From Mesorhizobium sp. WSM3626 (GTDB taxonomy: Bacteria; Pseudomonadota; Alphaproteobacteria; Rhizobiales; Rhizobiaceae): 64,000 bases of DNA. This document shows, one piece after another, positions 1 through 7,986 of this stretch; positions within the stretch are counted from its first letter, which is position 1; every line of letters starts with the position of its first letter. A program made the translations under genes and the position numbers. The notes beneath the pieces were generated by a model. The model saw nothing but the letters and a program-made list of their open reading frames with translations. It was not told where the DNA came from and did no database searches. The stretch is from positions 26,957 to 90,956 of the forward strand of contig NZ_AZUY01000019.1 of NCBI RefSeq assembly GCF_000513935.1, given 5' to 3'.

Positions 1-1
1 A

Positions 2-1192
2 GGCTATTCCGACAAGGCAATTGCGGCCATTGACCGAACCAATGTGACGGCCTCGGTACCTACCGAGAAGCCCGACATCATCGTCGTCATGAGCGAATCC
101 TTCTGGGATTCGACCAAGCTGCCCGGCGTCACCATCACCCCGGATCCGATCCCCAATGTGCGGGCGCTCCGCTCGGGCTCGATGTTCTCGCCTGAATTCG
201 GCGGCATGACCGCCAACATCGAATTCGAAGCGCTGACCGGGTTCTCGAACGCCTTCCTGCCGGCCGGCAGCATCCCCTACCAGCAATATGTACGCACCCC
301 GACGCCGTCGATGGCGACCTTCCTGAAGAGCGAAGGCTATAGGGCACGCGCCATCCATCCAGGCACAAACTGGTTCTGGAATCGCGGCGCAGTCTATGCC
401 GATTTCGGCTTCAACGACTTCAAATCGGAAGAGACGCTGCCGCCCATGGAAAAGCGCGGACCGCTGGCATCCGACGCCGCGATGACCGACGAGATCATCC
501 GCGAAGCCGACGCCAGCGACGACCCGGTCTTCTTCTTCGCCGTCAGCCTGCAGAACCATGGCCCGTATGAACCGAACCGCTATTCGAACCCGACCCACTC
601 GGTGCAAGCCCCGATCAGCCAGTGGGCGCGTGACTCGCTGATCTCCTACGCCGAGGGTTCAGCCGACGCGGACCGCGGCCTCGAGCGGCTGATCGAATGG
701 GCCAAGACGCGCGAGCGGCCAACGATTGTCGCCTTTTTCGGTGACCACCTGCCGCCACTCGGACCGGTCTATGTCGAGACCGGCTTCCTGAAGGACAATG
801 TCGCGCCACGCAAGGAACCGACACCGGAGGCGGCTCTCGAACACCACGCGACACCGCTGATCATCTGGTCGAACCGCTCGGGCCCGGTCGAGAATCTGGG
901 GACGGTGAGCCCTGCCTTCCTGCCCTATCATATCCTGACCGCCGCGGGCATCACCCACCCCTACTACACCGGCTTCCTGGGCGAGATGCGGCAGCGCTAT
1001 CGCGTCGTCGACCGCAACTTGTTGCTGACGCCGACGGGCGAGGCGACGTCCGACTGGGCTCGGCAGAAGGAGATCGACCCGGCGATCCGCGATTTCCGTC
1101 TGTTGCAATACGACATGATGTTCGGCAAACGCCTCGCGGCACCCGACTTCTTCCCTGAAACGGTCGACAAGGTTGTCTCCCATACCAGTTGA
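2..1192 (+). CDS. LTA synthase / phosphoglycerol transferase family protein (5' truncated)
   Basis: C-terminal ~396 codons of an alkaline-phosphatase-superfamily sulfatase-like enzyme; the frame is open to the window edge, so the start and the expected N-terminal membrane helices lie outside. Visible catalytic pieces are VVMSESFW (metal-binding Glu), EFGGMTANIEFE (position of the LtaS nucleophile Thr), LQNHGPY, and FFGDHLPPLG (metal-binding Asp-His). Gram-negatives have no lipoteichoic acid; in rhizobia relatives transfer phosphoglycerol to periplasmic glucans, which is the likely role here (inference). It ends just before a strong palindrome and converges on the TadG-like gene. Family call is secure; the substrate is not shown by the sequence. 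Confidence 0.85.
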   Translation, partial: GYSDKAIAAIDRTNVTASVPTEKPDIIVVMSESFWDSTKLPGVTITPDPIPNVRALRSGSMFSPEFGGMTANIEFEALTGFSNAFLPAGSIPYQQYVRTPTPSMATFLKSEGYRARAIHPGTNWFWNRGAVYADFGFNDFKSEETLPPMEKRGPLASDAAMTDEIIREADASDDPVFFFAVSLQNHGPYEPNRYSNPTHSVQAPISQWARDSLISYAEGSADADRGLERLIEWAKTRERPTIVAFFGDHLPPLGPVYVETGFLKDNVAPRKEPTPEAALEHHATPLIIWSNRSGPVENLGTVSPAFLPYHILTAAGITHPYYTGFLGEMRQRYRVVDRNLLLTPTGEATSDWARQKEIDPAIRDFRLLQYDMMFGKRLAAPDFFPETVDKVVSHTS

Positions 1193-1228
1193 GCCGACCG
1201 GTCGGCTCAGGCCCGATGCTTTCGGGCC
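1191..1228. terminator. Paired hairpins between convergent genes
   Basis: A perfect 18-bp palindrome with no spacer (GAGCCGACC at 1191-1199, GGTCGGCTC at 1200-1208) overlaps the stop codon of the upstream gene. It is followed by a second 7-bp stem (1210-1216 with 1222-1228). There is no clear U tract. The position between two convergent stop codons suggests bidirectional termination. Confidence 0.55.
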
Positions 1229-1234
1229 ATGGGT

Positions 1235-2875
1235 TCAATTCGTCAATTGCAGCTTCGAGAACTTGTTGGCGATCTGCAGGAACACGTCCGGCAGTTTGGT
1301 CGGGTCATTGACGGCATAATAGTTGCTCGGGTCGGAAGCGCAGGCGCTGTAAAGCGTGCGGTTGGCGGGCGTGTCGGATTGCAGCACCAGAGTATAGATT
1401 TGCACGCCCTCGTTCTTCAACTGCGTGCAGACGCTCTTGGTCCAGCCGTCGACATTGCGGGCCGCCGTCGCCTGGTTATCCGACCCGAAGCGGCCACCCG
1501 CCAGATAGCCATAGGATGTGTAGTCGGATTTCGTCGGCTGTTCGCTGGCACCATAGACGACATTCTCACCGTCGGTGAGCAACAACACGATCTTGCTGAT
1601 GCCAGGCGTCTTCCACGGCGCCCCGTCGGTATAAGGCGGAGCGGGCGACAGCACACGCATGCCCCACGACAGGCCCTCCGACACGTTGGTGCCCGAGCCG
1701 TTCCACTCGGTCATCTGGCTTGCCGCCTTGCGCAGCTTGTCGAAATCTTCGGTCAAGGGAACGACAGGGGTCGGGCAGGAACGGTTCGGGCCAACGGTGA
1801 TGGAAGTTCCTGTCTCGGTGATAAGTTCCTTGTCTGGCGCCACATATTTGGCGACTTTTTCCTTGGTGGCTTTGTCGGGATCGCTGCCGAGGCCGCTGAA
1901 GTCGATGCCGAGCCGGTTGTTGCCTTTCTGTTTGTCCAGCTTGACCGTGTCGCCGGTGTCGGCGAGATAAGAATTGTTGTAGTATTTTGCCTCATTGCCA
2001 TAGGTGCTGGACGGCATCTGCGCATCTCCGGGATCATCCGGCGCAAAATAGGGAACGAACAGCGTGTCGGGCTTGGTCGGATCGGGCGGCGTGTCGGAGA
2101 TGTTGTAGGCGCCGGGCCGCGCCTCCACGCAGCCCTTCCATCCCGTGTCGTTCCATCCGGGCTCGGCCCATCCGGTGTCCTTGAGCTGCTTGAACAGCGC
2201 CATGTGGTTCGGGCGTTTGCCGTCGATGACGGGGAAATTTATGCCGTTGGTCGAGGATTTGCCGTCCATATCGATCCAGGACGGGTCGAACCCGTCGCCG
2301 TTGACGTTCACGGCCGTGACGAATGGCACCAGTGAGGCACGGACCTGGCGCGTCGGCGATTTCGTCGATTCGAGAGTATCGAGCAATGATTTGGTCGCGG
2401 CCCTGAGCGCCGTCATACGGGCGCCGCGCATCGAGCCGGTATTGTCCAGCACCAGCACGACTTCGAGCTGATTGTTCGATTCGACCGCCGAGGCATCGAC
2501 CACGATGTGCTTGCTCTGGCCAAACAGGAAAGCGAAGTTCAGATTGACGTCGGCCGAGGCGACCGCCTTGGTCTTGATGAAATTGACGCCCTTGTCGACG
2601 GTCAGCGTCGCCTGCGCGTTGACGAGTTCGCCATGCCCGGCGATGTTTGCCTGGAAATAGCGGTTGAAGGCGTCGGTGCGGGTAATGTCCAGATCGCCAA
2701 GATGCGACGAGGCAAGGTTTGCGGAATCGAGCGCGTTCTGCAGGTTGCTCTTCGCCCGCATCATGGTCGAGACATCGGTCGCGAAGGCCACGGCTGACAG
2801 AATGGCTGGCAGCCCCAACCCCATCAGAAGCGCGAAATTGCCGCTCTTCGAGCGCCAGAATCTGTTGAGAAGCAT
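1235..2875 (-). CDS. TadG-like pilus assembly protein with vWA domain
   Basis: About 546 aa. The N-terminus has a basic stretch then a hydrophobic segment (FALLMGLGLPAILSAVAFA), typical of the TadE/TadG class of Flp/Tad pilus pseudopilin-like proteins. A von Willebrand A domain follows with a MIDAS-type motif DNTGSM near residue 150 and LLLTDGEN further on, which can bind a divalent ion and mediate adhesion or protein contact. I chose the start at 2875 because GGGGG lies about 5 nt upstream; an in-frame ATG at 2926 has no ribosome site. No tad operon genes are adjacent, so this is an orphan TadG-like protein. It is probably anchored in the inner membrane with the vWA domain in the periplasm. 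Confidence 0.8.
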   Translation of the reverse strand: MLLNRFWRSKSGNFALLMGLGLPAILSAVAFATDVSTMMRAKSNLQNALDSANLASSHLGDLDITRTDAFNRYFQANIAGHGELVNAQATLTVDKGVNFIKTKAVASADVNLNFAFLFGQSKHIVVDASAVESNNQLEVVLVLDNTGSMRGARMTALRAATKSLLDTLESTKSPTRQVRASLVPFVTAVNVNGDGFDPSWIDMDGKSSTNGINFPVIDGKRPNHMALFKQLKDTGWAEPGWNDTGWKGCVEARPGAYNISDTPPDPTKPDTLFVPYFAPDDPGDAQMPSSTYGNEAKYYNNSYLADTGDTVKLDKQKGNNRLGIDFSGLGSDPDKATKEKVAKYVAPDKELITETGTSITVGPNRSCPTPVVPLTEDFDKLRKAASQMTEWNGSGTNVSEGLSWGMRVLSPAPPYTDGAPWKTPGISKIVLLLTDGENVVYGASEQPTKSDYTSYGYLAGGRFGSDNQATAARNVDGWTKSVCTQLKNEGVQIYTLVLQSDTPANRTLYSACASDPSNYYAVNDPTKLPDVFLQIANKFSKLQLTN

Positions 2876-3334
2876 CCTTACCCCCGGAAATGCCTGCCGC
2901 TTGCGCGGTTGCCCGGTCTTTTGCATGTTGCATGATGAATCGACCGTTGACGGTGGGGCTCAACCCGGCGCAAGCTGATGTTGTGGTTAAGCGCCGGTTG
3001 CCGGGAAAACCGCCAGGCCTTGCGCGCGCCGCGGCTTGATTTTCTGGTGGCCGCGACATCGGGGATGCCGCTTGCCCTTGCCTTATCAGCGGATTGCTGT
3101 ATAGACGCCGCCAATCTGCCGGTCCCAGCTGGGGGCTGAACGGAGGGCCGGAGGTTTTTTCTAGAACCTTCGTGTGATGCCAGAAGCGCTTCCGCCTCCC
3201 GTGTCTCCGCTCTCGACCGTCTCGTCATGCTCCTTTCTTCCTCGCGCCTTTCGAGGCACACGCGGGTCAGAGAAGTTGCAGAGGCTTTTGCCGCCGGGAA
3301 CCGGGAGAGAAACGAAGAAAGGCACTGATACATA
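2876..3334. other. Intergenic leader region, divergent tadG-like / rpsF
   Basis: About 460 bases between the divergent TadG-like gene and rpsF; they must hold both promoters and the 5' leader of the ribosomal operon. I see no convincing gene. AAAGG about 11 nt before the rpsF ATG serves as ribosome site. A GC-rich fold around CCGCCGGGAACCGG (3290-3305) might belong to a leader structure, but I could not establish a known r-protein leader motif. Confidence 0.5.
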
Positions 3335-3823
3335 ATGGCTCTTTACGAACATGTGTTTCTTGCCCGGCAGGACCTCTCGCAGCAGCAGGTCGATGCGCTT
3401 GTCGAACAGTACAAGGGCGTCATCGCAGCAAATGGCGGGTCCGTCGGCCGGGTCGAGAACTGGGGACTGAAGTCCCTCACCTACCGGGTCAACAAGAACC
3501 GGAAGGCATACTACACGCTGATGGATCTCACCTGCCCGCCGGCAGCGCTCAACGAGATGGAGCGCCAGATGGGTCTGTCCGAGGACGTGCTGCGTTTCCT
3601 GACCATCAAGGTCGAGGCGCATGAGGAAGGCCCTTCGGCCATGATGCAGAAGCGCGAAGAGCGCTCCGAGCGCGGCGGCTTCGGCGATCGCGACCGTGGC
3701 GATCGTCCGGCGCGCAGCTTCGGCGACCGCGGCGATCGTGGCCCGCGTTCGTTCGGCGATCGCGAAGGCGGCGACCGTGGTCCGCGCCGTCCGCGCGAAG
3801 GTTTTGAAGGGGGTGCAGAATAA
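3335..3823 (+). CDS. rpsF: 30S ribosomal protein S6
   Basis: 162 aa. Residues 1-100 are a standard S6 ferredoxin-like fold ([35 protein letters not shown]), which binds S18 and the central domain of 16S rRNA in the small subunit. The last ~55 residues are a low-complexity Arg/Gly/Asp tail built of repeats such as [16 protein letters not shown], longer than the E. coli protein and common in rhizobia. The TAA stop overlaps the rpsR start by one base (TAATG), so S6 and S18 are translationally coupled. Confidence 0.98.
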   Translation: MALYEHVFLARQDLSQQQVDALVEQYKGVIAANGGSVGRVENWGLKSLTYRVNKNRKAYYTLMDLTCPPAALNEMERQMGLSEDVLRFLTIKVEAHEEGPSAMMQKREERSERGGFGDRDRGDRPARSFGDRGDRGPRSFGDREGGDRGPRRPREGFEGGAE

Positions 3824-4071
3824 TGGTCGACATCAACCAGATCCCGACCCGGCGCCCTTTCCATCGCCGCCGCAAGACCTGCCCGTTCTCCGGCGCCAAC
3901 GCACCGAAGATCGACTACAAGGATGTGCGTCTGCTGCAGCGCTACATTTCCGAGCGCGGCAAGATCGTGCCGTCGCGCATCACCGCCGTCAGCCAGAAGA
4001 AGCAGCGCGAGCTCGCCAAGGCGATCAAGCGCGCCCGCTTCCTCGGCCTGCTGCCCTACGTGGTTCGCTAG
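3823..4071 (+). CDS. rpsR: 30S ribosomal protein S18
   Basis: 82 aa, full length, with the conserved core RRKTCPF and [21 protein letters not shown]. It forms a heterodimer with S6 on the platform of the 30S subunit. The start overlaps the rpsF stop. It is followed within 8 bases by a very stable hairpin and then a 214-base gap before rplI, so output of L9 may be tuned separately from S6/S18. Confidence 0.98.
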   Translation: MVDINQIPTRRPFHRRRKTCPFSGANAPKIDYKDVRLLQRYISERGKIVPSRITAVSQKKQRELAKAIKRARFLGLLPYVVR

Positions 4072-4078
4072 TTCTTCC

Positions 4079-4102
4079 GAACGGGCGGTTCGCCGCCCGT
4101 TC
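4079..4102 (+). terminator. UUCG-capped hairpin after rpsR
   Basis: Perfect 10-bp stem (GAACGGGCGG at 4079-4088 with CCGCCCGTTC at 4093-4102) closed by the extra-stable tetraloop TTCG. Only a weak pyrimidine run follows, so it may act as a partial terminator, processing site or 3'-end stabiliser between rpsR and rplI. Confidence 0.6.
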
Positions 4103-4285
4103 CTTATCGCCGGCCATGACGGGCATGACCGGTTAGGCATCAAATCCCGAGTTGAGGTCAAAACCTCTAACTGCCGCGACAGGCAGGACAGCGACACGGC
4201 GGCAACGCCCTTTTGCTTCCTGACCTGTTCCAGAGAATTCGGCGCCGGCCTTGTGGACGGACGCCCAACCAAAAGGAACATAATC

Positions 4286-4870
4286 ATGGACGTCATTCTT
4301 CTCGAACGCGTCTCCCGCCTCGGCCAGATGGGCGATACCGTCAAGGTCAAGGACGGTTTTGCCCGCAACTTCCTGCTGCCGCAGGGCAAGGCGCTGCGCG
4401 CCAACGAAGCCAACAAGAAGAAATTCGAAGGCCAGCGCGCCCAGCTCGAAGCCCGCAACCTCGAGCGCAAGTCTGAAGCCGCGCAGGTTGCCGAAAAGCT
4501 CGACGGCAAGAGCTTCATCGCCGTTCGCTCGGCCGGCGAGACCGGTCAGCTCTACGGTTCGGTGTCGACGCGCGACATCGCCGATCTGCTGATCACGGAG
4601 GGCTTCACGGTCAACCGCAACCAGATCCAGCTCAACCAGCCGATCAAGACCATCGGTGTCACCAATGTGGCGATCGCCCTGCATCCGGAAGTCGAAGTCA
4701 CCATCACGCTCAACATCGCCCGCACGGCCGATGAGGCCGAACGCCAGGCCAAGGGCGAGACGCTGACCACCGCCGAAGCTATTTACGGCGACGACATCAA
4801 CGACAATGCGCGGCCGGAAAACTTCTTCGATCCGAATGCCGAGTTCGAAGGCGGCGAAGAAAACGCCTGA
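4286..4870 (+). CDS. rplI: 50S ribosomal protein L9
   Basis: 194 aa. The N-terminal rRNA-binding domain begins [19 protein letters not shown] with the usual [13 protein letters not shown], then the long linker helix and the C-terminal domain ([19 protein letters not shown]). The acidic C-terminal extension ([14 protein letters not shown]) exceeds the ~150 aa of E. coli L9 and is typical of rhizobia. The frame is open far upstream, but AAGGA before ATG 4286 and family alignment fix this start. L9 sits at the base of the L1 stalk and helps hold reading frame. Confidence 0.97.
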   Translation: MDVILLERVSRLGQMGDTVKVKDGFARNFLLPQGKALRANEANKKKFEGQRAQLEARNLERKSEAAQVAEKLDGKSFIAVRSAGETGQLYGSVSTRDIADLLITEGFTVNRNQIQLNQPIKTIGVTNVAIALHPEVEVTITLNIARTADEAERQAKGETLTTAEAIYGDDINDNARPENFFDPNAEFEGGEENA

Positions 4871-4921
4871 TCGCACAGGTCCGAGCCACTCGGATCACGG
4901 CTTTCCAGCCATTTCTGGACC

Positions 4922-4951
4922 AATGCCCGGGCCTCTCGCCCGGGCATTTTT
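4922..4951 (+). terminator. Rho-independent terminator after rplI
   Basis: Perfect 10-bp stem AATGCCCGGG (4922-4931) / CCCGGGCATT (4939-4948), 7-base loop, then a run of T. A textbook intrinsic terminator ending the ribosomal operon. Confidence 0.9.
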
Positions 4952-5031
4952 GTGCCAAAAGGAACTTTTCGAAACCCTATATATTGATGCAGAGTAGGAC
5001 AGCCTGTCTGACCGCGAGGGGACATCGGACC

Positions 5032-6360
5032 ATGAATATTCTGTTGAAGCGCGTTCTCGACCGCCTGGTGCGCACGGGCAATCTCAAGGTAACCGGGCCG
5101 CAGGGTTCGACATTCATCTTCGGCGACGGCAGCGGCGAGCCGGTGCATATGCACATCAAGACCCGGCATGCCGAGCGCGCCATCACCTTCGACCCGATGC
5201 TGGCGGTGCCTGAATCCTACATGGACGGCGAGCTGGACATTCTTGAAGGCGGCGTGCTCGGACTGATGCGCATTGCCTTCCAGAACATGGGCAGCGGCGG
5301 CATCGACGCAACCTGGTCGAAAGCCATCGAGGGCCTGCGCCACGCCTTCCGCCGCCTGCAGCAGATCAACACCGCCACGCGCTCGCGCCGCAACGTGCAG
5401 CGCCACTACGATCTGTCGGGCGAGCTCTACCGGCTCTTCCTCGATGAGGACATGCAGTATTCCTGCGCCTATTTCGAGCAACCGGACATGACGCTGGACG
5501 AGGCGCAGGCCGCCAAGAAGCGCCATATCGCCGCCAAACTCCGGCTGAAGGCCGGCCAGACGGTGCTCGACATCGGCTCCGGCTGGGGCGGGCTTGGCCT
5601 CTACCTCGCCAAAGCTTTCGACGTCGACGTACAAGGCGTGACGCTGTCGACCGAACAGCATGGCGTCGCCACCGACCGGGCGCATGCGCAAGGGCTGGAA
5701 AACCACGTCCATTTCGAGATGAAGGATTATCGCGAGCTCAACGAACGCTTCGACCGCATCGTCTCGGTCGGCATGTTCGAGCATGTCGGCGTCAACCATT
5801 ACCGGACCTTCTTCGACAAGGCGGCAACATTGCTGAAGCCTGATGGTGTCATGCTCCTGCACACGATCGGCCGCTCCGGCGTGCCATGGGCGACCAGCGC
5901 CTTCATCCGCAAGTATATTTTCCCCGGCGGCTACATTCCGGCAATGTCCGAAGTACTGCCGGCGATCGAGAAGTCCGGCCTCGTGGTCACTGACGTCGAG
6001 ATCCTGCGGCTCCACTATGCCGACACGCTGAAGCACTGGGGCCAGCGCTTCGCCGCCAACCGCGACAAGGCCAAGGCTATCTATGACGAACGCTTCTGCC
6101 GCATGTGGGAGTTCTATCTGGCCGCCTCGGAAGCCGCCTTCCGTTGGCAGGATCTGGTGATTTTCCAGTTCCAGATCACCAAGACGAACGACACGCTGCC
6201 GATGACGCGCGACTATATGGCCAAATGCGAAAAGGCGCTGGAAATGCGCGACATGGGGCACCGTGAAGATATGGGGCACCGTGAAGATATGGGCCGCCGC
6301 GAGGCGGCTCCCGCCGAGAAGCCCGCCAAGCCCGCCCGCCGACGCAAGGTGGCGGAATAG
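5032..6360 (+). CDS. cfa: Cyclopropane-fatty-acyl-phospholipid synthase
   Basis: 442 aa, cytosolic or membrane-peripheral SAM-dependent enzyme that adds a methylene group across double bonds of membrane phospholipid acyl chains. SAM motif VLDIGSGWGGLGLYLA lies near residue 180; family blocks LHTIGRSG and YIFPGGYIPAMSE are intact. I chose ATG 5032 because GAGGGGAC precedes it; an ATG 48 bases upstream lacks a ribosome site. The C-terminus (about residue 405 on) has three 6-residue repeats of the form DMG(H/R)RE followed by a Lys/Pro/Ala-rich basic tail not needed for the fold. It follows the rplI terminator, so it has its own promoter. Confidence 0.93.
   Translation: MNILLKRVLDRLVRTGNLKVTGPQGSTFIFGDGSGEPVHMHIKTRHAERAITFDPMLAVPESYMDGELDILEGGVLGLMRIAFQNMGSGGIDATWSKAIEGLRHAFRRLQQINTATRSRRNVQRHYDLSGELYRLFLDEDMQYSCAYFEQPDMTLDEAQAAKKRHIAAKLRLKAGQTVLDIGSGWGGLGLYLAKAFDVDVQGVTLSTEQHGVATDRAHAQGLENHVHFEMKDYRELNERFDRIVSVGMFEHVGVNHYRTFFDKAATLLKPDGVMLLHTIGRSGVPWATSAFIRKYIFPGGYIPAMSEVLPAIEKSGLVVTDVEILRLHYADTLKHWGQRFAANRDKAKAIYDERFCRMWEFYLAASEAAFRWQDLVIFQFQITKTNDTLPMTRDYMAKCEKALEMRDMGHREDMGHREDMGRREAAPAEKPAKPARRRKVAE
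6250..6303 (+). repeat. 18-bp tandem repeat in the 3' end of cfa
   Basis: Three in-frame 18-base units (6250, 6268, 6286). Units 1 and 2 differ by a single base; unit 3 is diverged. They encode DMGHRE, DMGHRE, DMGRRE. The length suggests slippage without frame disturbance, so copy number could vary between strains. Confidence 0.85.
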
Positions 6361-6416
6361 GAACGGCGCTGTCAGGACGCATTATTGGCGCTTGCCATTG
6401 CCGGCTCCTGCCCCGA

Positions 6417-6447
6417 AAAAGGCCTCGTGATCGAAGCGAGGCCTTTT
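6417..6447 (+). terminator. Terminator hairpin after cfa, abutting the next start codon
   Basis: 11-bp perfect stem AAAAGGCCTCG (6417-6427) / CGAGGCCTTTT (6437-6447), ending in T4. The ATG of the next gene begins two bases later, so the hairpin's 3' arm covers the place where its ribosome site (CGAGG) lies. Confidence 0.75.
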
Positions 6448-6448
6448 C

Positions 6449-6772
6449 ATGACCTATCTCCTCTACACAGCCGCGGCGCTGGCCGAGATCGCCGGCTGCT
6501 TTTTGGTGTGGGCGTGGTGGCGACTGGAGAAGTCGCCCCTCTGGCTGCTGCCGGGCTTTGCCTCGCTGCTTGTGTTCGCCTGGCTTCTGGCATTGGTCGA
6601 CATCAGTGCGGCCGGCCGTGCCTATGCCGCTTACGGCGGTATCTACATCGCTGCCTCACTCGCCTGGTTGTGGCTGGTCGAGCGCGTGCGGCCCGATCGC
6701 TGGGACCTTGCCGGTGCGGCGCTCTGCATGGCCGGCGCCTCGATCATCCTGCTCGCACCGAGAGGGGCATAG
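6449..6772 (+). CDS. YnfA/UPF0060 family small membrane protein
   Basis: 107 aa with four predicted transmembrane helices and the family blocks [27 protein letters not shown] and [13 protein letters not shown]. Members are four-helix SMR-like inner-membrane proteins; some are implicated in efflux of cationic compounds, but this one's substrate is unknown. The only likely ribosome site lies inside the terminator hairpin immediately upstream. The downstream GTG start follows the stop by 3 bases, so it is co-transcribed with the methyltransferase. Confidence 0.9.
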   Translation: MTYLLYTAAALAEIAGCFLVWAWWRLEKSPLWLLPGFASLLVFAWLLALVDISAAGRAYAAYGGIYIAASLAWLWLVERVRPDRWDLAGAALCMAGASIILLAPRGA

Positions 6773-6775
6773 GCC

Positions 6776-7741
6776 GTGGAACTGCCAGCCACTCTTCGAC
6801 AGGCTGTCGATCGCATTTTGGAAAAGGTGCCGCTGCCGGACCTGAAGCAGGCAGCAAAAATCCTGTCCGACCGCTACCGCGCCGAACTGCGCGACGGGCG
6901 CCTGCACATGGTGCAGGACATGGCGGTCAAGGCCTATCTGACGACGCGGATGCCGGCGACCTACGCGGCGGTCCGCGCCAGCCTCGATGCGCTCGCCGAA
7001 GCCCGGCCGGATTTCACACCCGCGACCTTGCTCGACGTTGGCGCCGGCCCTGGCACGGTGCTTTGGGCTACCAGCGATCTCTGGCCTGAACTGGAACTTG
7101 CAACGTTGTTCGAGGCGAGTGCCGCAGTGCGCAAGATCGGCGAGACACTCGCGGCCGGCGCAATCGCGGCCCGGACCATCTGGCGGGCCGGCGATGTCAC
7201 GACAGACCTTGCCGACCTTCAACCGGCCGACCTCGTCACATGCGCCTATGTGCTGGACGAGATCGTGCCGGCATCCTTGCCCAAAATGGTCGACCGGCTA
7301 TGGCAACTCACGACGGACACGTTGCTGATCGTCGAGCCGGGCACGCCGGCGGGCTGGCTGCGAATTCTGGCCGTGCGGCAGCAACTGATCGCCGCCGGCG
7401 CGCATCTGCTGGCGCCTTGCCCGCACGAAGCACTCTGCCCGCTCAACCCGCCCGACTGGTGCCACTTTTCCCGCCGCGTCGCCCGCTCGCGCCTGCACCG
7501 GCTGGCCAAGGACGCGGAGGTGCCGTGGGAAGACGAGAAATTCATTTATGTCGCTGCTTCGCGCCAGCCGGCTGCCTCCCTCGCCGCACGAGTGATCGCG
7601 CCGCCGAAATCAGGATCCGGCAAGGTGTCGCTGAAATTATGCGAGGCAGACGGCAGCGCCGACGAAAAGCTCTTCACCAAACGCGACGGCGACGCCTTCA
7701 AGGTGGCGCGGCGGCTGGACTGGGGCGATGCGCTGGCGTGA
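6776..7741 (+). CDS. Rsm22-type small ribosomal subunit methyltransferase-like protein
   Basis: 321 aa, GTG start with AGAGGGG about 9 nt upstream (inside the end of the previous gene). The class I SAM fold shows LLDVGAGPGTVLWA near residue 88 and CAYVLDEI near residue 160; the overall layout matches the Rsm22 family (mitochondrial ribosome assembly protein and bacterial homologues, PF09243). CPHEALCPL supplies two of the Cys often seen in the family, which in mitochondrial relatives bind Fe-S or metal. Placement between ribosomal and replication genes fits a ribosome-related job, but the target RNA is not known. Confidence 0.8.
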   Translation: MELPATLRQAVDRILEKVPLPDLKQAAKILSDRYRAELRDGRLHMVQDMAVKAYLTTRMPATYAAVRASLDALAEARPDFTPATLLDVGAGPGTVLWATSDLWPELELATLFEASAAVRKIGETLAAGAIAARTIWRAGDVTTDLADLQPADLVTCAYVLDEIVPASLPKMVDRLWQLTTDTLLIVEPGTPAGWLRILAVRQQLIAAGAHLLAPCPHEALCPLNPPDWCHFSRRVARSRLHRLAKDAEVPWEDEKFIYVAASRQPAASLAARVIAPPKSGSGKVSLKLCEADGSADEKLFTKRDGDAFKVARRLDWGDALA

Positions 7742-7986
7742 GATGAAACGAAGACCATCGCTCCGCAATCCGGTGTCAACCATCGACCACTTTCCTGTTT
7801 TGTTCTCCTTCGAGAAACGCTAAACTCGCAACTCTCGATTCGAGTCAATTGCGATTCTTTCCACGGAAAAATTTTGGCTGTGAATCGCGAGCATCAAGGC
7901 CGCTTCGACACGAGCTGTTGCAGATAAGTCAGCATCGACTTGTCCAGTTCTGATATCGAAAGGCCGGGATCTAAATCGGGGACATC

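Noticed and set aside
1229..2335. Plus-strand ORF over the TadG-like gene
   Set aside because: The vWA and TadG motifs are on the minus strand; the plus frame is Arg/Val-rich with no domains.
3270..3334. Known S6/S18-binding leader RNA ahead of rpsF
   Set aside because: GC-rich folds are possible, but I could not fit the conserved motif by eye.
3923..4285. Upstream extension of rplI
   Set aside because: It would overlap rpsR in another frame; L9 proteins begin at MDVILLERV and a ribosome site precedes 4286.
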